Assembly: GCF_943913405.1 (NCBI RefSeq) | Contig: NZ_CALTYA010000001.1 | Span: 248,001 to 312,000, forward strand | Length of the DNA: 64,000 bases | From: an uncultured Flavobacterium sp. | GTDB lineage: Bacteria > Bacteroidota > Bacteroidia > Flavobacteriales > Flavobacteriaceae | Direction: 5' to 3' | Shown: positions 16,514 through 24,984 of the stretch, piece after piece | Layout of the letters: the number at the start of each line of letters is the position of its first letter | Numbering within the stretch: position 1 is the first letter of the stretch | Position numbers and translations under genes: made by a program | Notes under the pieces: generated by a model | Database searches by the model: none | What the model saw: only the letters and a program-made list of their open reading frames with translations | What the model was told of the DNA's origin: nothing

Positions 16514-16990
16514 TTATTCAATATTCTTTAAAAAATTATCAATTCCTTCTTCGTCCATGTGAACGACGCGCCAATCTTCAACAATTTTGGCGCCCGATTT
16601 TTTGTAGAAATCAATTGCAGGCGTATTCCAGTCTAAAACATTCCACTCAATTCGGCGAACATTTTCCTTTTTGCCTTCCTTGATTATTTCTGCGTATAAT
16701 TTAAAACCGGCTCCGGTACCGCGCTTGTTTTCCGTTACGATCAAATCTTCGAGGTGAATCGTCTTCCCTTTCCAAGTTGAAAATCGATAATAAAACAACG
16801 CCATTCCGATGATTTCATTGTCATCTTCTGCCACAAATGTAGTGAACAGCGGATTTTCTCCAAAGCCATCTTTAACCAAATCTTCTGCAGAAACGACTAC
16901 AGCGTGAGGTTCATTCTCAAAAATAGCCAGCTCTTTTATTAAATTTAAAATAGCTGGCATATCATTTTTAGTTCCTTTTCGGATAATCAT
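16514..16990 (-). CDS. GNAT-family N-acetyltransferase
   Basis: A 158-residue acetyl-CoA-dependent acetyltransferase. The core strand and pyrophosphate loop appear as IHLEDLIVTENKRGTGAGFKLY (near residues 85-105), and the C-terminal block WNVLDWNTPAIDFYKKSGA is that of the diamine (spermidine) N-acetyltransferase-like subgroup. Substrate is therefore perhaps a polyamine or amino group of a small molecule, not certain. It lies 6 bp downstream of the M48 protease gene and is probably co-transcribed with it. Confidence 0.92.
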   Translation of the reverse strand: MIIRKGTKNDMPAILNLIKELAIFENEPHAVVVSAEDLVKDGFGENPLFTTFVAEDDNEIIGMALFYYRFSTWKGKTIHLEDLIVTENKRGTGAGFKLYAEIIKEGKKENVRRIEWNVLDWNTPAIDFYKKSGAKIVEDWRVVHMDEEGIDNFLKNIE

Positions 16991-16996
16991 GTAAAA

Positions 16997-17845
16997 CTAT
17001 TTTTTCTTCTTCGTAGTTTTTTTAGTCGTTTTAGTAGCCGCTTTATTTACGATCGGTTTTTGAACATAGGCCTTGTATAATTTATCTTTTTCAGCTCTCT
17101 TCTTAGCTTTTTCCGCTCTGTCTTTTGAATCAGGATGCGAACTCATCATCTTGTCTAAAAACGAAGCTTCTGTTCCTTCGCTCATTTTCGCTAAAATATT
17201 GAAAGCAGATTCCACAGCATTTACGTCATAGCCATTTCTTTTCATGAAATCATAAGAGAAATCATCTGCTTCTGTTTCTTGCTTTCTGCTGTGTTTGCTG
17301 TCAATCATCGCGTTTCCGATTTTACCTAATTGGCTTTCAGAAAATGTTGCCACTTTTCCAGATTGTGAAGCTGCAGCATCAATCAAAGCTTCTTTTTTAT
17401 AAGCCGCTTTTACTGCATCTCTTGAATCGTGATTGGCAACGTGACCAATTTCGTGGCCAATTACGGCAAGCAACTGATTGTCGTCCATTACATCCATCAA
17501 TCCTTGAAAAACTCTAACGCTTCCGTCAGCTGTTGCAAAAGCATTAACGTCTTTTACAGCATAAACTTTATAATTTAAGACTAAACCGTTTTCATTTTTA
17601 TGTTTCCCAAAAATACGATTCAATCTTAAAGTATAGGGATCTTTTGCGCCAGCCACAGGATTATCTTTATCCATTTGGGCAACCGCTTCTTTTGACAATG
17701 CAGCAGCTTCTGCATCGCTAAACGTGAATCCTTTCACTCCTTTTTGTACAGCACCAATCGCTTTATCTCCTAAGATTTGCGAATTTGCAGTAGTTACGCT
17801 GAAAAATGTAACTAACAAGCCTAATAACATCGAATTTTTCTTCAT
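16997..17845 (-). CDS. M48-family metalloprotease, exported
   Basis: A zinc protease with a signal peptide (LLGLLVTFFSVTTANS) and the catalytic motif HEIGHVANHD (near residue 130), with the third ligand Glu in RKQETEADDFSYDF. This is the YggG/LoiP- or BepA-like periplasmic arrangement, in envelope quality control. The C-terminus is an unusual Lys/Thr-rich tail (TKTTKKTTKKKK) that may bind nucleic acid or anionic surfaces. The gene is divergent from fbp. Confidence 0.93.
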   Translation of the reverse strand: MKKNSMLLGLLVTFFSVTTANSQILGDKAIGAVQKGVKGFTFSDAEAAALSKEAVAQMDKDNPVAGAKDPYTLRLNRIFGKHKNENGLVLNYKVYAVKDVNAFATADGSVRVFQGLMDVMDDNQLLAVIGHEIGHVANHDSRDAVKAAYKKEALIDAAASQSGKVATFSESQLGKIGNAMIDSKHSRKQETEADDFSYDFMKRNGYDVNAVESAFNILAKMSEGTEASFLDKMMSSHPDSKDRAEKAKKRAEKDKLYKAYVQKPIVNKAATKTTKKTTKKKK

Positions 17846-17985
17846 TTGTATGGTTTTAAATTTAAAACAAAGATAAAATAACTTTAGATTAAATTCTTAA
17901 CATTTATTTGAAAATGATATAAAATTTTATTTCGAAATAATTAAATTTAAAAACGATATTTGCATACACTACAACGTTATAGTAA

Positions 17986-18996
17986 ATGGAAGAAAGAAAC
18001 AAAACATTAGGCGAGTTCATTATCGAAAAGCAGGAAGACTTTCAATATTCTTCTGGGGAATTATCAAGACTTATCAACTCCATTCGTTTGGCAGCCAAAG
18101 TCGTAAATTATAAAGTAAACAAAGCCGGACTGGTCGATATCGTAGGCGCAGTTGGAGGGCAGAATATTCAAGGAGAAGATCAGCAAAAGCTAGATGTTTT
18201 TGCCAATGAGACTTTTATCCAAACTCTAATCAATCGTGAAATTGTCTGCGGCATTGCTTCTGAAGAAAATGATGATTTTATTATTATCAAAGGAAAAGAC
18301 GAATGCCACAATAACAAATATGTAGTTTTGATGGATCCGCTTGACGGTTCTTCGAATATTGACGTAAATGTTTCTGTCGGGACAATTTTTTCAGTTTTCA
18401 GAAGAGTAACTCCGATTGGAACTCCTGTAACTTCAGCAGATTTTCTACAACCAGGAATCAATCAGGTTGCGGCAGGATACGTAATTTATGGCACCTCAAC
18501 AATGCTGGTTTATACAACTGGTCGTGGCGTCAACGGATTTACTTTGAACCCTGCAATTGGAACTTTTTATCTTTCGCACCCGAATATGCAATTCCCAAAA
18601 GACGGAACTATTTATTCTATAAACGAAGGAAATTATGTCCATTTTCCGCAAGGCGTAAAAGATTATATCAAATATTGCCAGCTTGAGGAAGATGACCGAC
18701 CTTATACTTCGCGTTATATCGGAAGCTTAGTTTCTGACATTCACAGAAATATGATCAAAGGAGGCATTTATATTTATCCGACAAGCTCAAAAGCGCCGAG
18801 CGGCAAACTGCGTCTTTTATACGAATGTAATCCGATGGCCTTTTTGGCAGAACAGGCGGGCGGAAAAGCTTCTGACGGTTTTGGAAGAATCATGGAAATC
18901 CAGCCGACAGAATTGCACCAGCGCGTTCCTTTTTTCTGCGGAAGTTATAATATGGTAGAAAAAGCCGAGGAATTTATGGAAAAAGCGATAAATTAA
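17986..18996 (+). CDS. fbp: fructose-1,6-bisphosphatase, class I
   Basis: Gluconeogenic hydrolysis of fructose 1,6-bisphosphate. Metal-binding signature DPLDGSSNIDVNVSVGTIF lies near residues 117-136, preceded by the Glu pair in IASEENDD; the sugar-phosphate block YTSRYIGSLVSDIHRN and C-terminal GKLRLLYECNPMAFLAEQAGG are also family signatures. The 336 aa fit. It stands alone on the forward strand, divergent from the M48 gene; GATATTTG at 17957-17964 is a near-consensus -7 box. Confidence 0.97.
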   Translation: MEERNKTLGEFIIEKQEDFQYSSGELSRLINSIRLAAKVVNYKVNKAGLVDIVGAVGGQNIQGEDQQKLDVFANETFIQTLINREIVCGIASEENDDFIIIKGKDECHNNKYVVLMDPLDGSSNIDVNVSVGTIFSVFRRVTPIGTPVTSADFLQPGINQVAAGYVIYGTSTMLVYTTGRGVNGFTLNPAIGTFYLSHPNMQFPKDGTIYSINEGNYVHFPQGVKDYIKYCQLEEDDRPYTSRYIGSLVSDIHRNMIKGGIYIYPTSSKAPSGKLRLLYECNPMAFLAEQAGGKASDGFGRIMEIQPTELHQRVPFFCGSYNMVEKAEEFMEKAIN

Positions 18997-19026
18997 AATA
19001 ACAATTCATTTTTTATAAAATTTTGT

Positions 19027-19217
19027 TATATTTGCATAATACGTTTTGCAAAATATACTTCGTTCTTACCGTAACAAAAACAAAATTAGCGTTTTGCTTT
19101 AAAATTCCTGCATCTGAAAAGTCGAAAATTCTGCACGGGAAAGTAAAGTGGAAATGCCTATGCCTTGGCGTAGGTTTTCCTTTTGCTTTGTGCGCGGGCT
19201 TCGACTCCCTCAGATGC
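19027..19217 (+). ncRNA. structured leader upstream of a lipoprotein gene
   Basis: TATATTTG (19027-19034) matches a -7 box. The following leader folds on paper into nested stems: GCATCTGA (19110-19117) with TCAGATGC (19210-19217), GTCGAA (19121-19126) with TTCGAC (19200-19205), GCAC (19133-19136) with GTGC (19190-19193), and a long inner hairpin at 19139-19189 centred on GCCTATGCC/GGCGTAGGT (19150-19180). The block is visibly richer in G+C than its surroundings. It resembles no riboswitch I know and might also be a small mobile or repeated element. Confidence 0.4.
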
Positions 19218-19266
19218 GAGCATTTGGATGCCTACGCTTTTTATTATCCATTCAAAATAAAAGCAC

Positions 19267-20697
19267 ATGTACTACTTCAAAAAAACAGCATTAATAGTGC
19301 TGAGCGCCCTAGCCTTATTCATCAGATGCAGCAACGATGATATTTCTATCAAGGCTGTTCCTGAATCTAAAATCACTTCACGATTTATCTCTCTTGAAGA
19401 ACTTCGCCAAAAAACCTCTGACTATGAAAAATTTAAAACCATTGAACAGAAACTAGCGTCAAAAAATCAGAGCTTTAATGGCAGAATGGAATATGACAGC
19501 CTCTATGGTTTTTCAATTGATACTGAAAAAATTCTGCTTATTGAAAAAGGAAGCTATTATTCGTATACCATTCCTATCAAGCGAGAAGAAGAAACTGAAA
19601 AAGTTGAAAATATAGTATTGAGTTTTAGCGATTCAGGAAAATTAGACACCTATTTAACAACATATTCATTAACTGCAGCTGACAAGCAAGATATAGAAGA
19701 TGGAAAAAGCGTAACGGGGCTTGAAAACAAAACCCAAGTTGGTACACTTTTTGAAAGAATTGCTAATTCAGGAAGTTCTGGAGGAGGCATTTGGCGTGGC
19801 GAAGATGGTTACTGCTATAGGGTAGACCACATTTGGACTGACCAATATGGCACAGTTCGCTGGAGCGATATTCGCGTTGACTGTCCTGCAGATTCAGGCG
19901 GTGGAAGCGGTGATGGTTCTGGTTCAGGAGGCAACACGGGAAGCAATCCTGGGGGCTGGCCTGGAAGCTATCCTGACCCTGGCGGATATGAAAACCCTGG
20001 CGGCGGCGGCACTGGCGAAAATGGCGACGGCGTGATTACCCAGCCTGTCTTGCCAATTGCAAATGCAGACAACTGCCGGGATTTAAAAACCAAGTCATCA
20101 AACCAAGATTTCAAAAACAAGATGATTGAATTAAAAACAGATTCAGACGGCACGACAGGCGAAAAAGGATTTGTGACTTTTGCCGGAAACCCAAAGTTTT
20201 CTGAAAAATACTCAGCCGTACCTAATGATCCAAATGGCATTCAGATGCCTGTGCCAAGCCGGACAGACTGCACTGGCTTTATGCACTGCCACATGAACGA
20301 TCCTGCGCTCAATAATTTTGTCATTTTTACGCCACAAGATTTTATTGCGCAAAGCATTCTGATAGCACAATCGACAGCACCGATAACTTCTTTTACCATG
20401 TATGTAACCAGCAAAATACAGGGTACTACAAACACGTTTGCCATTAAAATTACCGATGTGGACAAATTCAACCATATTGCCTTGATGATGGATGCCCTTT
20501 TCTGGAAATTTAAAATAGCATGGGATAAGGATATTAACTTCAAAAACACTCCTGACAAACAAGTCAATGAATTTTTAAAAATGATGAAAAATGAAGGTTT
20601 TGAGGGTTTTGAACTATACAAAGCCGATGAAAACTTACAGAACTGGGAACAGCTCAAACTAAATGGCTCAAACGCTACCATAAAAGTAAAATGCTAA
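19267..20697 (+). CDS. lipoprotein with Gly-rich linker and possible JAMM-like domain
   Basis: The lipobox (LALFIRCS, Cys22) marks it as a lipoprotein. An N-terminal domain (about 30-215) is followed by a Gly/Ser/Asn/Pro-rich linker (about 216-258) and a C-terminal domain. There, Glu299 (TGEKGF), His340-Cys-His342 and FTPQD (Asp358) appear in the order and rough spacing of a JAMM/MPN metalloprotease motif (E ... HxH ... S-x-x-D, with Thr for Ser). This is inference from motif order; the 476-aa protein as a whole is unrecognised. Two secreted paralogues follow at once. Confidence 0.75.
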   Translation: MYYFKKTALIVLSALALFIRCSNDDISIKAVPESKITSRFISLEELRQKTSDYEKFKTIEQKLASKNQSFNGRMEYDSLYGFSIDTEKILLIEKGSYYSYTIPIKREEETEKVENIVLSFSDSGKLDTYLTTYSLTAADKQDIEDGKSVTGLENKTQVGTLFERIANSGSSGGGIWRGEDGYCYRVDHIWTDQYGTVRWSDIRVDCPADSGGGSGDGSGSGGNTGSNPGGWPGSYPDPGGYENPGGGGTGENGDGVITQPVLPIANADNCRDLKTKSSNQDFKNKMIELKTDSDGTTGEKGFVTFAGNPKFSEKYSAVPNDPNGIQMPVPSRTDCTGFMHCHMNDPALNNFVIFTPQDFIAQSILIAQSTAPITSFTMYVTSKIQGTTNTFAIKITDVDKFNHIALMMDALFWKFKIAWDKDINFKNTPDKQVNEFLKMMKNEGFEGFELYKADENLQNWEQLKLNGSNATIKVKC

Positions 20698-20708
20698 AAA
20701 GACAACTT

Positions 20709-21323
20709 ATGAAAAATTATATATTATTTGCCATTGCACTTATGTCAACACTGGCTACAGCACAAGAAAGACAAGTACTACGTACATATCCACAGAGTCA
20801 AGCACAGCTTCCCAGCTATGATTCTCAGAATGGCGATTATATCATGGACACCACCAACAACTTAAATATCTATGAAGGGACATGGGTTTATAACGACAAC
20901 CTTGGAACAATATTTACGCTGAAATTAAGACGCAAAGACCGTGTGCTTCTTGATACCGGGAACACTTATAATTTTGCAGACATGATAATTTCTACTTACA
21001 AACTGGTCAAAAACAACATAGTGATATTTGACGGTCTAGATTTAGCTCTGCCCGATCAAGTTTTAGATAATGAGGAAGCTATTAATTATGGCTATTCAAA
21101 TAACATCCACTCTTTCAACGTATTATACGGTGGTTTCGGAGACGTAACTTATAATATTTTTGCAAACTGCGAAATAAAGAAACTGGTGACTCCAGCAGGG
21201 CAGCCAGAGAAAATATCGTTCCGAATTTCTACTGCCTTGCGTAGAAATCCGCAGAGCTTTTATGTAGGATTGCCAGCTCCTTTTAGCGTTCCTAACAATA
21301 TTGTGCTCACTAAGCAGCCATGA
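20709..21323 (+). CDS. secreted protein, possible DUF6705 family, copy 1
   Basis: The mature protein is beta-rich with the block NLNIYEGTWVYN followed by TLKLRRKDRVLLD, similar to the DUF6705 type common in Flavobacteriia (assignment from memory). A signal peptide (ILFAIALMSTLATA-Q) precedes it. I chose ATG at 20709 over 20691 because it matches the start of the second copy and avoids a non-signal extension. The stop overlaps the start of copy 2 by 4 bp. The upstream lipoprotein gene ends 11 bp earlier, so all three are one operon. Confidence 0.82.
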   Translation: MKNYILFAIALMSTLATAQERQVLRTYPQSQAQLPSYDSQNGDYIMDTTNNLNIYEGTWVYNDNLGTIFTLKLRRKDRVLLDTGNTYNFADMIISTYKLVKNNIVIFDGLDLALPDQVLDNEEAINYGYSNNIHSFNVLYGGFGDVTYNIFANCEIKKLVTPAGQPEKISFRISTALRRNPQSFYVGLPAPFSVPNNIVLTKQP

Positions 21324-21925
21324 AAAATTATATATTATTTGCCATTGTATTTATTTCAGCACTGGCCACAGCACAGGAAAGACAAGTATTACGTACTTAC
21401 CCTCAGAGTCAGGCACAGCTCACAAGCTATGATTCACAGAATGGCGACTATATCATGGACACGACAAATAACCTAAATATCTATGAAGGAACTTGGATTT
21501 ATAATGACAACCTTGGAACAATATTTACGCTGAAATTAAGACGCAAGGACCGAGTGCTTCTTGATACCGGCAACACTTATAATTTTGCAGACATGATAAT
21601 CTCAACTTATAAACTCATAAAAAACAACATTCTTTTGTTTGATAATTTAAATCACGCATTACCGAGCGAAATTGCAGAAGATGATGGCGATTTTGGTTAT
21701 TTAAGTAATGTATCTTCTTTCAGTGATTTAGATGGAGGGTTTGAAGATGTGACTTATAACATTTTTGCAAACTGCGAAATAAAAAAACTGGTGACTCCAG
21801 CAGGACAGCCAGAAAAAATATCTTTCCGAATTTCTGGTGCCATACGTAGAAATCCGCAGAGTTTTTATCTAGGATTGCCAAGTACTTTTAGTGTTCCTAC
21901 AAATATTGTACTCACTAAAATATGA
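21320..21925 (+). CDS. secreted protein, possible DUF6705 family, copy 2
   Basis: A tandem paralogue of the preceding gene: the first 105 residues and the last 60 are nearly identical, down to many shared codons, while the middle (about residues 106-132) differs in sequence and length (VIFDGLDLALPDQ against LLFDNLNHALPSE). It has the same signal peptide and shares a 4-bp ATGA overlap with copy 1. Recent duplication with a diverging or exchanged central segment is the simple reading. Role unknown; binding variability or dosage are possible. Confidence 0.82.
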   Translation: MKNYILFAIVFISALATAQERQVLRTYPQSQAQLTSYDSQNGDYIMDTTNNLNIYEGTWIYNDNLGTIFTLKLRRKDRVLLDTGNTYNFADMIISTYKLIKNNILLFDNLNHALPSEIAEDDGDFGYLSNVSSFSDLDGGFEDVTYNIFANCEIKKLVTPAGQPEKISFRISGAIRRNPQSFYLGLPSTFSVPTNIVLTKI

Positions 21926-21937
21926 TCATCATATAAT

Positions 21938-21967
21938 AAAAAAGCTCCGAAATTCGGAGCTTTTTTG
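21938..21967. terminator. bidirectional terminator
   Basis: AAAAAAGCTCCGAA pairs with TTCGGAGCTTTTTT. It ends the lipoprotein/paralogue operon and also lies at the end of the reverse-strand TerB-like gene. Confidence 0.85.
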
Positions 21968-21987
21968 TTTTTATAAAGAGAATAAAA

Positions 21988-22419
21988 TTATTTATTCATG
22001 TGTTGCATTTCGAAAAGGAAAGTATCTAAATCTACTCCCAAGACCAATAAAGATAAAGCTTTATCAGTAATATAATGAACGTTTCCTGGCGTGAATCCTA
22101 AAGCCAATGCAAAACGTGTCAAAATTTCTTTTTGTCTTGGTCCTAAAACGTGATCCGCATAAACCATTCTTGACAAATCATACAAACGCTCCAATCTTTG
22201 CGTGTGCAAATAAGGAGGATTGATTGGATATTTCATTGGGTTTGCAAGAATTTCTGCATATTCTTCTGGAGAAATTTCCAACTGGTGCGCTAATTTATCT
22301 AAGAAATGTCTTTCTTCTTCGCTCAAATGACCGTTTTCCATCGCAACTCTCACGATTGAAGAGAAATGTCCTTTATTTCTATTTTTAAATCCGCTATCAA
22401 ATAAATCTGAAATTGACAT
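21988..22419 (-). CDS. TerB-like helical protein
   Basis: A 143-residue all-helical cytoplasmic protein with the TerB/DjlA-N layout (VRVAMENGHLSEEERHFLDKLA near residue 25, MVYADHVLGPRQKEILTRFALALG near 85). The two acidic helix-turn segments (NGHLSEEE, DHVLGPRQ) occupy the places of the TerB metal-binding loops. Similar proteins are widespread in Bacteroidota and are not by themselves evidence for tellurite resistance; no other ter gene is nearby. A reverse -7 box TATATTTG lies at 22436-22443. Confidence 0.75.
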   Translation of the reverse strand: MSISDLFDSGFKNRNKGHFSSIVRVAMENGHLSEEERHFLDKLAHQLEISPEEYAEILANPMKYPINPPYLHTQRLERLYDLSRMVYADHVLGPRQKEILTRFALALGFTPGNVHYITDKALSLLVLGVDLDTFLFEMQHMNK

Positions 22420-22544
22420 AATTATATATTTTCTGCAAATATAAATCTATTTCTATTTTAACGATACTATTTGAAAGGTTTTCTTAACATAAATAAACAC
22501 ATTGCAAAATTAATTGTAAGTTTGGCTTCCTCAAAATCAATATT

Positions 22545-23138
22545 ATGTCAGAATTCTGGATTTATTTCAACACCGGTTTGCGCCACGTTTTGGATATCAA
22601 TGCCTACGACCACGTGCTTTTTCTCATTGCATTGATTGTTCCGTATGCTTTTAAAGACTGGAAAAGAGTTTTGGTTTTGGTTACGCTTTTTACGGCCGGA
22701 CACACCTTGGCACTTTTGCTTTCTGTCTATAAAATTGTCAGCGTTAGAGTTGATTTGGTTGAATTTTTAATTCCGATTACCATTTTGGCGACGGCACTTT
22801 TTCATCTTTTTACGGCAGGAAAAAACAGCAAAAATCAAAGCCTAAGTTTCGTTTCTTTCGTTACTCTTTTCTTTGGAATTATTCACGGATTGGGATTCTC
22901 TAATTATTTCAAAACCATACTTCCCGGAAGCGCTTCTGACAAATTATTGCCTTTGTTAGAATTTGCTTTGGGCATTGAAGCTGCGCAAATTATCGTCGTT
23001 TTAATCGTCTTGATACTTTCTTACATTGTTCAAACCATTTTCCGCTTTTCCAAACGCGACTGGACTTTAGTGATGTCTGCTTTTGTTGCCGGAGTTGTGA
23101 TTCCAATGATTATTGAAAGTGGAATTTGGGGAAGATAA
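22545..23138 (+). CDS. HupE/UreJ-like membrane protein
   Basis: A 197-residue protein with six or so membrane segments. Conserved polar residues inside them match the HupE/UreJ_2 type: HVLFLIALIVPY and FTAGHTLALLL near the N-terminus and FGIIHGLGFSNYF in the middle, all with His residues that may handle metal ions. Family members are linked to nickel or other metals; no hydrogenase or urease gene is in the window, so the role here is open. A TAAGTTTG box lies at 22517-22524. Confidence 0.85.
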   Translation: MSEFWIYFNTGLRHVLDINAYDHVLFLIALIVPYAFKDWKRVLVLVTLFTAGHTLALLLSVYKIVSVRVDLVEFLIPITILATALFHLFTAGKNSKNQSLSFVSFVTLFFGIIHGLGFSNYFKTILPGSASDKLLPLLEFALGIEAAQIIVVLIVLILSYIVQTIFRFSKRDWTLVMSAFVAGVVIPMIIESGIWGR

Positions 23139-23226
23139 AACCTTTATAAATAAAAAACCTGCCGTTAAAATTGCATTACAATCTTTCAGGCAGGAACTAT
23201 TTTTTATCTAGTAATCACTTTTCGTT

Positions 23227-24984
23227 TTAACATAAATTCCAATGTTCGTTTAAGAATTCATCTTCACCTGGCTCTTCATTTTTATAAGCTATCGCTTCAG
23301 GAATAGACGTTTTTGGGATGTGAACGTGAATGATCGTATTTTCTTTAATTTTATCCAACTGCTTTAAAACTTCTTCTAATTCGTCGATTGTAGCAACTTC
23401 AAAACCCTGACCTCCAAAAACATCCACAAGTTTTGCATATTTCCAAGGATGCATTTCATTATAAGAATAAACGCTATTCAAATCGGGCACGCTGTATTCC
23501 ACTTTTTCCTTGCCACGAAAAGGATTCGGATTTACAAGCATTTGCTCGATGCCGTAAATGCCATTGTCCAAAACAAAAATTATGATGTCGTGCTTCAATT
23601 TATTTTGAGTAGAAATTGCCTGGCAGGTTTCTTGAAAAGCACCATCGCCGACAAAAACTACCGCTCTTTTATCTGGTCTGGCACATTTGACGCCGGTTGC
23701 AGCGGGTACAGAATATCCGATAGAAAGCCAGGAAGCTTGCGCTACAAATCCATCAGCTTCAGCGATATGAATGCCTTGCGCGCCAAGCAATGGAAATCCG
23801 GCATCAGCTATTACGACATGACTGCTGTTTATAAAATTGTTGATTCTCTTGAAAAAAGAATCATAGGTCAATGAAATTTTCGCGCTTTTTGATTTTTGTT
23901 CTTCCGCTACGAAAAAAGATTTAGACAAATTTTGCTGGGCATACATTTCATACGCCTTAAAATTTACTTTTGTCAGTTCTTCTTTAAGGAAAATCATAAA
24001 ATCCTTCAGCGATACATTTGCGATATAAGATGCGCCAATTCGAACGCCGCTGTGGTTTGCAAGGACTGTATCATCTTTCCAGACATCAAATCCTCCAAGA
24101 TTTTTTCCTGTTGTCCAAACTCCAAGACCAATTTTTACTTGTGCTTTTTCAAATCTTTCCTTGACATCTTTAGGCGAAGCATTTCCATTAAAAACGCCTT
24201 TAAAATTTGGATGATCTTCTGAGACGATTGATTTTCCGAGTATTGCAGTTACAAATTCCGTATCCGTAGTTTCGATCAAGTCTAAAAATTCTTTTTGTAT
24301 GCCTTTGCGCTGTATTTCAATTCCACCCCAAAAAATAATTTCTTTGCCACGCGCCATTGCAGCAACTTTTTGGGCAGCTTTTCGTGCCGTCGTTTTGCAT
24401 CCAGATGTAGATTTTTGAACCAAAGCATCACCTGGCGGATCACATTCCATTCTCCAAACATCTTCAAAAACTTCTAAATAAACAGGTCTCCCATATAAAA
24501 TACAGGCATTCAAGATCGAATCAATTTTATAAGGTGCTTCTGAAGCATTCATAATTTGCTCTGCAGCAACAGTTACATTCCTGAAAACATTGATATTGCT
24601 ATACATGTCACCTGTCATATGGGAGGCTAAAAGACCTTGCGCAATACTTCGAAGCTGGTCACGATTGGTTGGTGCACCATTGATCACGAGCACCGGACAA
24701 TGTTCTACGTAAGATCCCGCGACGGAATTCAAGAGCGTAAATGCACCGACTCCGTAAGTAACGGCTACAGCCGCAAATCCGTATTGCCGAGCGTAAGCAT
24801 CTGCGCAATGGCCAGCGTTTATTTCATTGGTATCATTTACAATTTGAATTTTTGTCTTTTTATCTTCTTGAATCGTATTCAAAAGTGGCGCCGTATAATT
24901 TCCGGCAACTCCAAATAAATGCGTCAGTCCTAATTGCTCTAAACGAAGTTGCAGGTATTTTGCAACAGTGATTTTCTTAGTCAT
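23227..24984 (-). CDS. thiamine-diphosphate 2-oxoacid decarboxylase (indole/phenylpyruvate type)
   Basis: A 585-residue ThDP enzyme of the pyruvate/indolepyruvate decarboxylase group. The activating Glu is in NDTNEINAGHCADAYA (near residue 53), and the cofactor motif is VGDGAFQETCQA ... VLDNGIYGIEQ (near 455-485). The paired active-site His region of yeast-type enzymes is only partly kept (LLASHMTGDM). It starts inside the end of the L-amino acid oxidase gene (8-bp overlap), so it most likely decarboxylates the 2-oxoacid made by that enzyme to an aldehyde. The exact substrate is inferred. Confidence 0.85.
   Translation of the reverse strand: MTKKITVAKYLQLRLEQLGLTHLFGVAGNYTAPLLNTIQEDKKTKIQIVNDTNEINAGHCADAYARQYGFAAVAVTYGVGAFTLLNSVAGSYVEHCPVLVINGAPTNRDQLRSIAQGLLASHMTGDMYSNINVFRNVTVAAEQIMNASEAPYKIDSILNACILYGRPVYLEVFEDVWRMECDPPGDALVQKSTSGCKTTARKAAQKVAAMARGKEIIFWGGIEIQRKGIQKEFLDLIETTDTEFVTAILGKSIVSEDHPNFKGVFNGNASPKDVKERFEKAQVKIGLGVWTTGKNLGGFDVWKDDTVLANHSGVRIGASYIANVSLKDFMIFLKEELTKVNFKAYEMYAQQNLSKSFFVAEEQKSKSAKISLTYDSFFKRINNFINSSHVVIADAGFPLLGAQGIHIAEADGFVAQASWLSIGYSVPAATGVKCARPDKRAVVFVGDGAFQETCQAISTQNKLKHDIIIFVLDNGIYGIEQMLVNPNPFRGKEKVEYSVPDLNSVYSYNEMHPWKYAKLVDVFGGQGFEVATIDELEEVLKQLDKIKENTIIHVHIPKTSIPEAIAYKNEEPGEDEFLNEHWNLC

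Noticed and set aside
19023..19340. 105-aa forward frame upstream of the lipoprotein gene
   Set aside because: It reads through the structured leader and overlaps the lipoprotein start in another frame; composition is not protein-like.
21988..22419. Tellurite resistance locus
   Set aside because: Only one TerB-like protein is present; such single proteins are common in Bacteroidota without a ter operon.
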